A DNA stretch of 60,000 nt from Cristatella mucedo (GCA_009760855.2 WPIO01000122.1:1083501-1143500), one strand, 5' to 3'; shown: positions 25,050-37,985, counted from the stretch's first letter. Notes: generated by a model not told the origin, from the letters alone. Program-made: numbers and translations.

Positions 25050-25335
25050 GCAAGCACTAAAACTCCTTCTCGCCATCACTTGCTACGCAGAGGTAACCTG
25101 TTGCAATCAACTTCCACTTACTGTTCAATTTTAGGTTAAATGATTTACTTTTTCCGAATTTAAAATCAGAAATACTTCTCAACAATGCAAGGCTTCATGT
25201 AAATAGTTAAGCCGTCTAAAGACTTTAGATCCAAAGACTATCTCAAATCCTTTGAAGACCGTGCCTTCATTTCTTTTTCGCCCAATGCCTGCAATTCCAC
25301 CCGACAGACGTAACGACTTCATCTGATTAGACCGC
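25050..25335 (+). mobile_element. LINE A RT-tail relic
   Basis: ctcaaatcctttgaagaccg and ccaatgcctgcaattccacc correspond to NLKSFGDRAF and APxAWNSxP of LINE A. The left boundary is uncertain because the match fades. Confidence 0.55.
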
Positions 25336-26244
25336 AGAGTCCCAAGGGGTATATTCCATGCTGGAAACCCTCGGATGATGTATTTCTTGAGCTTGCCTAC
25401 TAGCTTAGCTCATAGCTTTGCTTGGCGTATTGTTCAAACTGTTAGCATTTTTGTCTCTTCTTTCAGGAAGGTCGCTTTTAGCTTTCGGTAGGACCTAAAT
25501 CAATCTTGCTGACACACCAACAATATCGCTTGCTTTGTTGTGACTAGTGGGTTTCCAGGCTAAATTCAAAACCCTCACCCCTTATGTCGGTGCCATTTTT
25601 AAAACCACATAAAGCAAAACGCCCACGATTCCAGCTAACAACGACAGCTGTTCCTTTGCAGGTCAGAAACTTACATCTACCCTTTATCTCCTCAACTGCA
25701 TTACTGTCTAGCCCTATTAAAAGAAAGTCACGGCACAGCAATTGCTAAGCTGAAGCCAGCTAGCAGACATTATTTGAACCAAAAAATTCAACATTCATTA
25801 AACTACGTTAATAACACTAATTAAAAGGTTGGATTTCAATAGTCTAATTGGGTAAACACGATGCTACCAATAATACCACAAGTCTAGAGTAGGTGCATAT
25901 CCAGACATGCTACCTACTCTTGCTGCCTTTTCCACCAGGTATTTCCAGCCACTGAGTATTTCCCTATGAATTCTCAACAGTCCCGAAACTTGATAGAAGC
26001 ATTTTTTAATAAATGTTGTTGTTCCACACACGAAGAATTAACCTGTCGTATTGGAGATGACTTAAGCTATAGAATAGCATGCTGACTTGAAAGCTATTGT
26101 TCATTCCCTTGAATTGCCAAGCTGGGAAGGAAACACGTAATGAATCAGACTACGGGCCACACTGTCTGCCGACCACCAGCAAACTGCTCTGAAGCCATAA
26201 AAGTCCCCAAAACTTAAATTGGTAACAGTAGGAATGACACATAC

Positions 26245-26383
26245 CTCCAGATCAAGCCAACGATTGAGGAGCCAATCAGAGCTCCCAGCAGCAGAGCTCC
26301 AATTATGCTGCCTGTGAGCATATTAGTCAGGTTGTCAGGGGTAGGTGTTGTGTGAATCGATGGGCTCGCCTGCAGGGATTCAT
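26245..26383 (-). CDS. Exon: juxtamembrane stalk and transmembrane helix
   Basis: The acceptor is TTTGCTTTTAG and the donor is GTATGT. The exon has 139 bases, phase 1 to phase 2, and encodes 45 residues. A Ser/Thr/Pro-rich stalk (SPSIHTTPTPDNLTN, containing a potential N-glycosylation site NLT) leads into a hydrophobic stretch of about 22 residues (MLTGSIIGALLLGALIG, then SSIVGLIW) with small-residue GxxxG-like spacing. This is the single membrane span of a type I receptor-like protein, and its position after the Fn3 half fits that. The next codon starts with AG, giving Arg or Ser, so an Arg stop-transfer residue is possible. The cytoplasmic exons must start in phase 2 below 26245; I could not recognise any, so kinase, phosphatase or tail-only receptors all remain possible. 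Confidence 0.68.
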
Positions 26384-26607
26384 CTAAAAGCAAACAAAAG
26401 GCACGCGTTTCTGAAAAAATCTGGCACTAGGTCAGAGGAGTACGAAATCACTAAAGCTCGTGAAAAATAAAAAATAAACATAATTAGTGCCTGCACACAA
26501 GAAGATAATTTCCTAGCATGTCATTATCTATATCATTATTAATCAGATATGGCAAATTATTTTAGAACACACCATAACCTAATGATAGGCATATTCAAGG
26601 TCACTTT

Positions 26608-26745
26608 AAAAAATACTAGGTGATTCGACTGCCTCTTTTGTGTAGCGACAGAAGAGCCTTTATGGCTATCACCTAAGTTTTCAGCTGCAATAAAGGATCG
26701 CCCGTTGCAGGATACGAAATCATGACCTCGCGATAGAGGTTGCTA
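26608..26745 (-). mobile_element. SINE-A body (split copy; head at 27106-27140)
   Basis: Read on the minus strand this is cgcgaggtcatgatttcgta, then ggcgatcctttattgc, ggtgatagccataaaggctc, ttctgtcgctacacaaaagagg and the T-rich end, the same order as in the intact SINE-A at 48561-48731. The 5' head of the same SINE is found about 360 bases away at 27106-27140. Confidence 0.75.
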
Positions 26746-26749
26746 ATAA

Positions 26750-27105
26750 AGTTCTCAAATCTTTTATTCACCAGCAGCACTTCTCACTCCCAGCGAGAGA
26801 GCCCCAACTGCTCCGCCGTGCGTTAACTTCCTCTCTGCCCCTCTCCCCCTGGTCGACTCCCCTGATTCGTCGACCTCAACTGTGCACCGCCCGACCATGA
26901 TTGTGAATCCACCATCTGGCCACCGGCTGGTTCGTGCCACATCAAAGGCGGACCACAGCAGTGCACCTGCCGACCCTGATGGTGAATCCACCATCTGGCC
27001 ACCAGCGGATTACCGGCCTGTGTCCACGCCACATCACAGGCTCATCAAAGGAGCCGGCATACAATACATGCATACACACGTACATACGAACTACAGCTAA
27101 GAGCA
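26750..27105. repeat. GC-rich insert inside a SINE-A, with an internal direct repeat
   Basis: This segment of about 355 bases, clearly GC-richer than its surroundings, separates the two parts of a SINE-A. It contains a direct repeat of about 33 bases (gtgaatccaccatctggccacc as core) at about 26893-26925 and 26972-27004. Short open frames run through it, but none resembles a known protein. Its right edge (cataca...catgcatacacac) resembles 44575-44610, so it may belong to an unrecognised repeat family. Confidence 0.55.
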
Positions 27106-27140
27106 AATCCGTTACCTAGTGTGCCACCACGGCTCTAACA
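27106..27140 (-). mobile_element. SINE-A 5' head (other part of the split copy)
   Basis: The minus strand reads agagccgtggtggcacacta, then ggtaacgg, the same head as SINE-A at 55463-55630 and 56430-56597. It is cut off from its body by the GC-rich insert. Confidence 0.7.
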
Positions 27141-28621
27141 CTGTATCGCTAAACATCGAAAGTACTCTTTCAACTAACCTCAGCAGGTATGGCAGTGTGA
27201 GCATACAATAGCCACCATGCTTTAGCAACATGCAAAGACATAGTAAAGACTCACTTGTCCTATACAAAAAATCTCCAGGTATCCTACAATAGTGTAATGC
27301 ATATTAAGCAATCTATATCTAGCAGCTGAACGCGAATCCAGTTGATGGTGTATCTGCAAAGCGCGAATGCTCTTAACTTATTATCGGATATTGGCAATAA
27401 CTCGATAAAGATGGCAAAATTCAAACGATAAGTAATGTCCAGATAGACAATATTGCCGAAGTAAAATATGGGCGGTGATTATCCTACTACAAGCGATCAG
27501 AGCACGCTGCCAGCATGCCTGAGCAATTAGTAATGAGTCGCGTCAATTTTAAAAAGCTGCATTAGATGTTCTCCATATCGAACTATGGTGCGAATATGTG
27601 AGGTATTAATTGATGTTTGCTAAACTCAAAGCCGGGTATTAGTATCATATACCAGTATCTCGTTTAAGGACAAGAACGAATGCAGTGCAATATTTAAGAC
27701 TGACAGATTATTTGGCTCGGTGAGGGATTTATGATTATAGAGTCTTCATATTTCTGAGCTCAACTTTAATTTAATAAAAAGAAAAGATGTGAAGTCAAAA
27801 ACAAACATAACAGAATACAAGGCTAGCAGTTCTACCACTGGTCGGACAATCTACTCAAGAGTTTTTTAATTGGTGGATTTACTGCGTCGATAAAACAGGT
27901 AACAGATTTAATTTACTTTTGTTTCTGCTTTGCAGTTTATTGCCATAACCCCTTGCTTTTTAATGCAAAGGCAACCTCTATCGTTCTATCGTTCAGTAGC
28001 AAATTTGCTTCCGTGGTAAGGTGGGTGACATTTTGAATTCTTTGTTTTCTATTAGGTTTTGCATACAGCACGTAGCCGTACTCTTTCTCAAACTGAAAAT
28101 GGTTTTGAATAAGGCACATAATTATACCTATGTTCCTCAGATACTTCTCATGTACGTTTTCTATTCTTTTAACCAAAAGAGATTATGCAACTATAAACTA
28201 ACATTGTCCTGTGTTGTTAACAGCGGTCCATAGAAAGTAACTCGTCTGTAGATCCTCTAGGAAGAGATGTCAAAGTAGACCCTACATAGTAGACCGCGAA
28301 ATTTCTTTGCCTGGTACCTTTCGGCATGATTCCGTTTCCATGCCCTAGCCAACTACACCTCTTTAGAGTAAGCTCCTTACTGAAATCACATGTCACATGA
28401 ATCTTACAACTGATTTGCATTCTTAGTTTGCTTGGGCAATTAAAAGGCGAATGTAGGCTAGCTAAGTTAAAGTAGGACTGGAATGTGCATCCTTGTTCAG
28501 AACAATCATATGAAAAAAATAGCCTCAAAATAGAATTCTGGTGTAAAACCATCTAAATGTACTCACTTACCCATGCGTGATTTTTTCACTACTAACGTAT
28601 TTTAGTATTCTATTCATTTCA

Positions 28622-28857
28622 ACCCGGCGTTCTTTCGACTGCTACTTCTATGCTACTCACTACCTCAACTGCTCTCCTAACTCTGCTATGCTTCCCACTT
28701 TCTCTTTGTTGCGTGAGACGAAGTCTGTTGGCTACCGATTGCGTACCGAAAGCCGCTTAGGCTGTGAGTGCGCTATACAAAACTCTCCTGCGTAACACCC
28801 ACATGGTCTTTATGACTTTGTGGAGTTACTGACGGAGATACATTACATTAGGCATCA
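28622..28857 (+). mobile_element. LINE B 3' end, 5'-truncated
   Basis: It encodes CYFYATHYLNCSPNSAMLP and SLLRETKSVGYRLRTESRLG, then the 3' UTR ggtctttatgactttgtgga and gagatacattacatt. It is very close to 32840-33060, so it is a fairly recent truncated copy. Confidence 0.85.
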
Positions 28858-29174
28858 CGGTAAACCACTAACAAGGACACTTTGTGGGCGATTATAATAA
28901 AGAAATTCCAGCCCAACAGCAAACTGAGAGTAAAAAGTCGTACAGCAACAAAGAGAATGCAGTGCATATCATCCTAGTGAGTAACTGCATTACTTCTATT
29001 CGCGCCTGTTCGCAGGAAAAGTCTAGTGGAGCTACTGGTCATCCGGAATAGTAAGGCTCAAATCGTCACGAAGTAAAACCGGTGAGGTACTAGTCGCATG
29101 AGAATCCGTTGCACAACACACGTCACAGTACAAGTCAGCTGATTTCAGTCAAGTTTATTTAGAAAAGTACTCAC

Positions 29175-29328
29175 TCATATGAACTGTTTCAGTGTAAGAG
29201 TCCACATAGCCGTTGCTAAATGTTGCTTTGACGACACATTTGTAACTGGCACCCTGTATCAATCCACAAAGCCTGGTGCTAGAGCCGCTAGAGAAGCTGC
29301 TCATCTGTGTGCCATATTCACATTGCAT
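29175..29328 (-). CDS. Exon: second half of a fibronectin type III domain
   Basis: The acceptor TTTATAG and donor GTGAGT bound 154 bases read from phase 0 to phase 1. The 51 residues include CEYGTQMSSF, then LCGLIQGASYKCVVKATFSNGY. The last part fits the Fn3 'L-x-P-G-x-x-Y-x-V-x-V-x-A-x-x-x-G' strand E-F-G signature that precedes the domain end. Fn3 domains are often encoded by two exons with an internal intron, and the phase 0 start fits that; the first half should sit in an exon with phase 1 start and phase 0 end between 29329 and 37990. The exon joins in phase to the transmembrane exon at 26245-26383 (VHM-N-ESLQ). The intron upstream contains a 3-kb LINE B insertion. Confidence 0.66.
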
Positions 29329-29999
29329 CTATAAAAGGTCGCTATGCAATTAGCAGAATAGTAACAGGCACTTTTCCCAAAGAGTTTCCTTACGGACGCA
29401 AGTGCAGTCATCTTTTCAGGCAGCCACGGGAACAACCAATATGATGAAAGGAGGGCTTCGACGAATCAAAACACCACTGGTCTTCTGTTATAGCCAACAA
29501 TTTAAGATGAAGGGTAACGACTAGATTGAGATTTTTCCACCAAGCGAGAAAGATTATCAAGAAACCTCCGACCTACACTATAGTAGTCAATATAACGTGA
29601 CCACAGATGGGCTGGCCTGAGATTGAGCATTGCATTGCAGCCATTTCACAAGAAAACACACTTTGAATGCAGGGAAAGTAGGAAGCTATGCTGTAAACTG
29701 AGTGCAATGAGATATGAAATTGTAATATAGGCATTGAAAAGTCTATTTTCAAGCCAGTGGATAACATGGAACTCAGTGATTCGTGGAACTTGGTACAGCT
29801 AAGCGGTGAACACTCTTTCAAACGCTGCCGAGTGAGAATTATGGCTTACTTGCTGTAGCAGAACCAGATTTATTAACTGGTCGCCAGTAATAGCACCTGA
29901 GGGTCAGCCACTTGGAAATTAGGAATTGGAATCGCATCGCATTATTAGTAATAACAGTGATAATAACTTGTCGTTTATATAATACCTAAAGAAACGGAA

Positions 30000-32900
30000 G
30001 AGAATACAAGCCACTTCATCGCCGTCGCCCAGTTGTTTGACAGTCTCTTAAATTCTGCCTACTAAATGTCTGCTCGCTAAAAACCAAGGGGTTACTTATC
30101 CTCGATCAGGTGGTCCAGGAGAAGCTAGATGCATTTCTGCTTACCGAAACCTGGATGAAACCTTGTGCTAGTCGCTGCATTTCTGAGACCACCCCACCCG
30201 GGTTCTCATTATATCAGTCCATGCTTTCTGACAAGGTTGGCGGCGGGTTGCAATTGTTGTTCGCGAATCGTTTGGCTATAAAATGTGCAGTTTCTCGCAT
30301 GGGTCATCGTTTGAATCGGTTGCTATCGGGTCTTAATCAAAGACAATGCCTCTCACTGTCGTGATATACCGGCCTCCTTCAGGCTATCTAAACTTGTTTA
30401 TAGAGGAGTTTTCAGAGCTCCTCGTTAAATATGTGTGTGTGACAGGCCGTTACTGATTGCAGGAGACTTCAATATTCACGTTGACAACCCTAGCAACAGC
30501 CAGGTCCGCTCATTTCTTGACTGTCTGGAGAATTTTGGTTTGGCCCAACACGTTAATCGTAGCACCCACGTCGGTGGCCACATTACAAATCTCGTGATCA
30601 CCAAGGATGTCCACCCCACTGACTTTGTGGTGTGCCCACTGACCCTCTCGGATCATTGTTCGATCTCGTTTACTGTTCCTGCTCCCTCGTACGTACAGGG
30701 CAATGTCGAATTTGCCTAACGACGTAACTTACAAAGCATTGACATGGAAAGTTTTTGAATTCTGTTTGTGATGCAGGTCTTCTTGATCTACACTCAGACT
30801 CGACCGGCAGCCTCGATACCTTCACTGATGCTATGAACGTGACACCCAGGAGTGCTCTTGACAAGCATGCTCCCGTTCTCTCTATCCGTGTTCAAAGTCG
30901 TGGAGACTCCTTTCAGCTTACAAAAAAATCCTTAAGATGTGCCGGGTTAAGCTCAGGCTAGAACGCCGTTCCAAGAAATCGGGGTGTGAGGCAGATCTAG
31001 TCAATTTTAGAGACTTTCTTCAAGTTTACACCCGAAAGCCAAAAAAATCCAGGGCTTTTTTTTCAGTAGAAAACTGAATTCCTTCCAGTCGGAAACAAAA
31101 CAGATTTCTAAGAGAGTAAACCATTTACTGGCCAATGCTGTGAGGTCTGACTCCCCAGATATGAAGGGCTCAGCCGAAAATTTTTCAGCCTTCTTTACTG
31201 AAATATTGTGCACATTCGTGCCTCCATTAAGCCCCTCCGACCAAAGCAATCACCGTTCCTCAACCTGTGACCTTCCTTAAAAGGTTCTTCGATTTTTCTG
31301 CATGCGATGTGGCTGCCTTAAAAAGGTCAAGCAAAAAGAGCTCGTCTCCTGAAGACCATTTAACTTAATCTCTGTAGTCTTCGCTAGCAGACCAACTAAG
31401 CCCTGCCATAACCAAGATTTTTAATGCTTTCTTTAGGAAGAGGGGTAGTCCCCAAGTCCTTCAAATCGTCAATCGTTAGACCTATCCTTAAAAAGCCTGG
31501 ATTAGACACAGAGGTCCTAGCAAACTATCGCCCAGTTTCCCTTCTCCTGCTCTTATCAAAGATTCTTAATTAATTGTTGCTAAGCAGCTTGTTGAACATA
31601 TTGAAAATAATGGAATGTCAGAAACATTTAAAATCGGGGTTCAAGAGGCAGCACTCTACTGAAACTGCTCTCCTACGTGTTAACAATGACATTCTATGTG
31701 GCAACGACGAAGGAAATGTCACTGCCTTAGCTCTGCTAGATCTGTCTGCTGCCTTTAACACCATTGATAACGAAGTTCCGCTTGAACGATTGAGAACAAC
31801 GATCGGTCTGGCAGACGATGCATTGGCATGGTTTAAATCATACTTGTGTGATCGTGTTCAATCCGTGTCTTGTGGGGGTCAGGTCTCAGACACGAGAACG
31901 GTCACCTGTGGAGTCCCTCGAGGGTCTGTACTCGGTCCCGTGCTGTTCTCCATTTATACAAAACCACTGGGAAAAGTGATTAAGGCAAAAGAATAAGATA
32001 TCACTTCTAAACTGACGATACTCAGTTGTATTTTTCATTCCAACCGTCTTTTTCTGCTGCAGCAACTGAGAAACTGAATGGTTGCCTTGCTGATATTCGA
32101 TCCTGGATGGCAGAAAACTTCCTGAAATTAAATTATGATAAAACCGAAATGCTGCTCATGGGACACCCTAAGCGTGGGGCTGGATTAAAAGGCTTTGCTC
32201 TTCTAAGAGGTGATGCTATTGTGCGACCATCACCGCGTGCTCGAAATTTAGGTGTCGTTTTCGACAGCTGCCTCAATTTCAAAAGCTTCATTCAGATAAG
32301 TGCCTCTACAGCTAGCCATTGCATCCGATCCCTATCCAAGATTAGGAGCTGTCTCCCACAGTGGCTTGTAGAAAATTTAACTAGCTCTTTAGTTCTGTCT
32401 CGGCTTGATTATTGTAATTCCCTTTTGGCTGGGCTGCCAAAGAAAGCTATTATGCCACTACAGCGGACTATGAATATGGCATCAAGGCTAGTTTTCTAGT
32501 CCCAGCAGTTTGAGCAGGTGTCTCCTTTGCTGAAAGAGCTAGGGTGGTGGCCGGTTGAGCAAAGGATACAGAGCAAAGTTCTTAAGCTGACCTACAAGGC
32601 CAGCCACGGCTTGGCTCCTTCGTACCCGGTTGAACTGCTGCATCAGTTTCAGCCTGTTCGAGCCCTCAGGTCCTGTGTGAACAATAAATTAGCTGTCCCA
32701 TTCCTCAGCTTACAGACAGTTGGCGACAGAAGTTTTAGCTCTGCCGCTCCTAGACTGTGGAACTCGCTTCCACAATTCTTACACAACGAAAACTACTCTC
32801 CTACTGCCGACTATGACACTTCCTTTTCAGCGGTCCAGAGCTGCTACTTCTATGCTACTCACTACTTCAACAGCTCTCCTGACTCTGCTATGCTTCCCAC

Positions 32901-33065
32901 TGTCTCTTTGTTGCGTGAGACGAAGTCTGTTGGCTACCGAATGCGTACCGAAAGCCGCTTAGGCTGTGAGTGGGCTACACAGAACTCTCTTGCGTAACAC
33001 CCAGATGGTCTTTATGACTTTGTGGAGTTACAGACGGAGATACACAACATACATTACATTACATA
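30000..33065 (+). mobile_element. LINE B (CR1/L2 group), near full length, inactivated
   Basis: This element of about 3.07 kb has endonuclease blocks at 30110-30364 and 30435-30719 (TETWMKP; LLIAGDFNIHVD; LSDHCSI), a linker, then RT blocks at 31574-31996 and 32026-32499 (LSAAFNTIDN; GVPRGSVLGPVLFSIYT), a C-terminal tail at 32518-32997 (KELGWWPVEQRI; APRLWNSLP) and a 3' end built on acattac repeats instead of ATT. It is distinct from LINE A in sequence and tail. The catalytic box reads F-stop-T-D-D (taa at 32005-32007 for Tyr, Thr for Ala), and several frameshifts break the frame, so this copy is dead. It sits in the intron of the receptor-like gene in antisense orientation. Confidence 0.88.
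31574..31996 (+). CDS. LINE B reverse transcriptase, motifs 0-B (broken ORF)
   Basis: The 140-residue open block contains SGFKRQHSTETALLRV, ALLDLSAAFNTIDNEV (motif A, D-x-x-A-A-F-N), WFKSYLCDRVQSV and VPRGSVLGPVLFSIYT (motif B), the fingers and palm of a LINE RT. It ends just before the catalytic box because of a nonsense codon. The next block (32026-32499) starts in another frame with FQPSFSAAATEKLNGCLADI and WMAENFLKLNYDKTEMLLMG. Confidence 0.82.
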   Translation: MLLSSLLNILKIMECQKHLKSGFKRQHSTETALLRVNNDILCGNDEGNVTALALLDLSAAFNTIDNEVPLERLRTTIGLADDALAWFKSYLCDRVQSVSCGGQVSDTRTVTCGVPRGSVLGPVLFSIYTKPLGKVIKAKE

Positions 33066-33815
33066 TAAAAAAGCACAAACTATGAACCAGGCATTTTAAA
33101 ACGAGCTTTAGACATATGCATGGTATTAAGCACACAACAACAAACAACTAGCCTGCTATCAACCCTAAGCAAGCGAACGTCGGCATGCGACTACAGGTAT
33201 AAAGCTCAAATCCTGAGAGAATATTGTAGTGCTATTGAAGTGGTCCTTCTTAGCCTGCAACAAGCCTCCTCGGACCACCGTCGATGCTAATCCGAACTAC
33301 ACAGTATGTTATAAATAGGAATGAGCACAACTCTTGTCACGCCTGCGCCGAGTGTTGGATCGTTGTGTTCTGTTGCCCATAACGGTGCACTTACTTTATT
33401 TGGTGTTAAGGAGTACATGCATCTAATCTTCAGATCAACTAGTGACCTTGCTGCCAAGACGACTGAGGGGGGAGTAATTCTTAAAGGGCTTTGGTCAGCA
33501 GCTGAGCTTTCTTTGCTACCTTTGCAATAATAAGTCAGCTTTGGCTGATCCATCGCCTCACTAATCGCTCACTGATGATAAGGCTGGTACTAAGCTCGAA
33601 TATTTTGGTATGGAATCGAGCTGGTGCGAAATGAACCTTCAATCCTCAAGGAATTTTGGCACTTGGCAGAGCATTAGTTGGCTGATAAATAAACTTTCTT
33701 TTAAATGAAAGAACAAGTAAAACTAAAGCATAGGAAATTTAACGCTCACCTTGCGAGAGGTGAACGAGTTTTTGAATGAAACAATATAATATTTATGTCA
33801 ATACAAGCAATATAG

Positions 33816-33962
33816 CCTCGCTGGTTTGGCCAGTGGTTAAGGTTCCTGCCTCGACCAAGGTCTGGCCGAGATTTATGGCTCGAACCCCGTAGTATACCGG
33901 AAGCGCCTGGAAAGAGATGAACTCTTTAAGGATGTTATGCAGGTAAATTATTAATTTATGTA
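33816..33962 (+). mobile_element. SINE-B copy
   Basis: The plus strand has an A-box-like head (tggccagtggttaaggttcc), cgaccaaggtctggccgag, a B box (ggctcgaaccccg), then a LINE A-like tail (gaagcgcctggaaagagat, gaactctttaagg) and aattattaatttatg. It lies in the intron of the receptor-like gene. Confidence 0.75.
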
Positions 33963-33969
33963 TGCACTT

Positions 33970-36900
33970 AAAAGTGCTGCTACTATTTCAAATTTGACGG
34001 TAGCACTCGAATTAACTAACTTGAGATCCTGAATCGGAACGTGATCCTTGTGGTCGTGCCAAAAAAACACAATCGCAATTCGCTTGCATCGCTCCGTTCG
34101 TATATCTGCCTAAGGTTTAAATGCCCGACGCCCCATACTCGGGAAACACTAGTTAATAGCAAAATCTCATACACTAACTGGGACGTTTTCGAGCAAATTG
34201 CAAGTGCCCTGTTGCACATTAGAAAACCGGCAAATGATATAGCTGGAGAAGTCTAGACAGAATTACGAAATATCTGAAAAGCTTGATCACTGTATCGTTG
34301 TCTTCACTTACCTTAATTTGTATAATATCATAGAGTTTAAAATGGAGATTAATGCCTAACTAATATGGTCATCTACCGAAATGTCGATTTTAAAGTTTAA
34401 ATAGAACCATTACGTTGCCTAAAGCACCTTCAAGGCAAATGCTAGTTAAATAAATATATGGGGGTAAAGATGGTATATGTACAAGCGATATGCTAGCTAG
34501 CCATTAATATCGACTTCCCAGTGATAGGAAAGTCAAAATTAATGAACCATATAAGGTCTGAGATACCTATAGCCTACGTAACTGGACACGTATGCAAATC
34601 TGAGCATAACTATCATTCCCATACCATTTTTGCCCAAAGATTATTCACTAAACTTAGCTCTCTCAACGTTTTGAAGGCTACATCTCTTGCTGCTTCCCAG
34701 ACTGTTGAAGAAATCAGGGTTTTACTGAAAGAACAGGCAGAATAGGCTAGATGCTTCCTTGGACATGGGGGGGGCAGGCGGCACGGAATGCACAGGCAAA
34801 CTAGACAAAACTTCTGCATCACCTGCATAACGGCTTCCATTGAGCAGTCGGCGGCGAACATCAATAGTCATTTAGGTCAAGGCCAACTAAACAAGGGTGT
34901 GTTACTGGGTTGATTTGAAATAAAGTTGCAGCGTATGACTACTTGAAATAAATTGCCAGTTTTGGAAGTAGATGGAATTAAATCGCTTTTTCTAATGCTG
35001 ATTAAACAATAAGCATTCTCAGCAAGAGTAAGGAAGCAGAGGACAAATCGCATGAACCTATTAAGTTACAATAGTACCTGGTCGTACGAGTGTCCCAACT
35101 TAAAAGTTTCCAAGATACGAGACGTCTCTCAGCCAATTATTTGCTTTGAGTTGAGAGCTAAAATTCGGGTTACGAGCCAGCTTCACATAGCCCACCTCTA
35201 GTTGCCACTGCAAACGAAAAGTGAGCGCTGCAACATCTGTCCAGCATCCCGTGCCACACTTGCTCACTTTAAGTGGTTGCAATGAAATTGATCTTATATA
35301 TACGAGTATAAGCGGGTGTGTTGGCGATGCAAGCAAAGAGTAGGTTGGAGTGACGAACTTTGAGTGGTTACTTGGGCCAGAAAAGGTAGGGCAGAAAAAG
35401 ATGCTCCACTGCAAGACGCTGCCCAAAGATCTCGGTGTCTCTTCCAGCACTGGCCTGGTGGTTCGTGCCCTGCAGATGAAAGTGAGGAGAAACGGCCTAA
35501 ATCGCCAAATAAAATTCAGAAATTCATTTAGGACCTCTTTCCCAACTTTTTCAAATGCTTCAATTCATCTTACCGCCGTGGTATTGCTATGCCTTACAAT
35601 TCACGAATCTCGTTTATTGCAGTACATTCTAGTGTATGGTGCTTTTAAACGTGTCCTTATTTTTAAGTCCGCTGATTCTTTAAAACATATGACAATAAAT
35701 CATGTTTTTTTGAGTCCGGAATGGACTAATGGCATTTCAACTCATTTTAATCGAGCAAATTGATTTGATGCACGAGTAATTTGGGTTACAAGCTCTGTCA
35801 CTGAACGATTTACACTTGGAAGCTAAGATATCACTGTACTTACTAAAATAGAGACAGGTTCCTCACAGTCATGAGTGGCTGAGTTCATCGTTACGTTGAT
35901 ACAAGAATCTTCATTTGTCAGGTCATCTAAAGGTTAGAAAGGGAATCGAAAACGCTATCTCGTTTTATTACAGCTGTCACTCAAGAACTTGCTTCTGCAG
36001 AAGATCAGTCATCGCTGCTCGCACTCAATACAACGAAGGTTGTACAAGATTTATTATTCAGCAAATTGTGTCTCCCACAGAGCAGCACGTCTCAAAAGTG
36101 ATTAGGCCAAGGCTTCTTCACGAGGATCCATGTCCACCCGAATTTGTATGCAATTAAAATAATCCCTGAGGCAAACATTCATCAACCGTAGGATATACAC
36201 CTAGTGAATGCTAATGGCATGAAACATAATTCATCATTTTTTCCTGAGAAGGAAGTTGATGATACAGTGTAATTTTTTTTGAATGCTCCTCGGGTATTTA
36301 ATGACTTTTGTAGACAAAAACGGGACGCTGGCCCTTGGCATGCCTCTGCTATCAATGAAGCTCAATAAATTTTGACTGCCTATCGGCAAATCTATCTTGC
36401 CACCTTTGGAATCCCCTAAAATTCTTGATATTTTTCAACATCTATCTCTAGCATTCTTGCAAATGCAACCTGCTGAGTGGCCCACTAGCTTAACAATATT
36501 GCTACTATAAGGAATTGCATGAAGCATTTAGTGACACAAATTTACGATGGATGTACACACTTGATTTAAATTAAGGCTGTTGACTGCCAACGATATTATA
36601 CTTGAATCTAATCCAACAAAAGTGTAGACTCATTTCCTCGCAGCTGCTGAAAATAATGACTGTAAGCCAACCAGGTTTTGTAAGATCTACAAGATCCCAC
36701 AGGCTATTTATTCTAGTCAGATCCTGCAAGAAGGATGAATTGGTCTATCCGGTGATTGTCTTTTTCGATCTAAATTCTTCACCAGAGAAGCTTAACATGG
36801 CATGCCATTACTATGCCTTTAAGTCAAGTTCAAACACAGATCACGTCATTAAAGCTCATTGACCAAACAACTTTGACCCGAAGACTTAAACTCAATCGAT

Positions 36901-37985
36901 CACAGCCATGCCCACTTAACACAAACCACAGTGGCAAAGCCAAAGCGAAGAAAAACACACCCAGAAACACAATATCATCGGTAGTGCCTCATCAATGGCT
37001 TTAAATAATAAACCCTCTAATTTTAAGCATTTAAGCACTTGTCAGAGTTGACTACCACAGAAGGCTTAAGTGTGATTCGTTTTAGTTGAAAATGAGATTC
37101 GTGATAGTTGATAGTGAAATTTGCGATAGCTGAAATCAGAGAAAACCGCAGCTAGTTAAACAACCTAAAAAGTCTTAAACCAATCCAGGCTAGATATGCA
37201 AGTTATTTAGTTGCATCTTGCATCTTGCAGAGACAATGCAGAGTGAAAAATAAAAAAGTTGACTAAAGTACAATGCAGCCATGAGGCCATAGCAAAAACA
37301 TCACAACGTGAAAATTACGATCAAGTTTAGTGCTGTTATTGTTTTAAAGTGTTAGCTTCCGATGGACTAAGGAATAATTTAAGGAGACGGTAGCTAATCA
37401 AACTGCCTTATTTATAAAGCCTCAGTTATACATTAACGGCTGGCACCAAGTTTGTCGTAGGCTGCATTGGACAGCTTTACTTAGGCTGGAAACCACTACC
37501 TAAATTAGGAAGGCATGACATGAGACATTACAAACCACTAGAGAAATAATCCTGTATATTATTATGATTGCCTTGCAGCGAGTAAAGTACCTTCAGCTGA
37601 TTTAAAATTGGTTTAATGTCGTTTTTATTAGATGCAATATCCATGGGAAAACCACTTTGCTCCAGGGTAAGCTGCTAATATGCTTATAGCTGAACCAGTT
37701 ATGCTAGAGATGGGGTGCTGGGCTCTCCCCATGTTTAACAGAAGCAATAAAGAAATCAATATTCGCATGCAAAATACCAATTTTCGTGTAAAACTATTCA
37801 TTTGGATAATAAATAACTGTCGGTGCCAAATAAGTTGCCTAAGTTGCTAAATATTCGATCGGGTAAAAAACGGTTGGCTTATTAAATAGAAATAAGGGAC
37901 GTATGATGGACAAGAAACAGAAAAATACCGTGATTGCAGTGGTTTCAGTAAAAAAAATAATAACTGACACTTACTAATCAATAAA
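33970..37985. other. Intron sequence, unassigned
   Basis: It lies between the 37991-38356 and 29175-29328 exons, so it should be intronic, and the missing Fn3 first-half exon may be here or at 33070-33815 or 29330-29990. Frames at 34521-34745 and 35100-35763 are open, but show neither Fn3 motifs nor any family I know. Confidence 0.45.

Noticed and set aside
25544-25741. Minus-strand frame of 65 codons with CKFLTCKGTAVVVSWNRG, considered as the exon after the TM exon
   Set aside because: The candidate acceptors give the wrong phase or an immediate stop. It resembles no cytoplasmic domain.
33287-33553. Overlapping frames on both strands (88 and 69 codons), considered for the missing Fn3 half
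   Set aside because: There is no Fn3 Trp/Pro pattern and no fitting phase 1-0 splice sites that I could see.
35100-35763. Two long overlapping frames on opposite strands
   Set aside because: No known motifs. Opposite-strand overlap and lack of splice context suggest chance or an old repeat.
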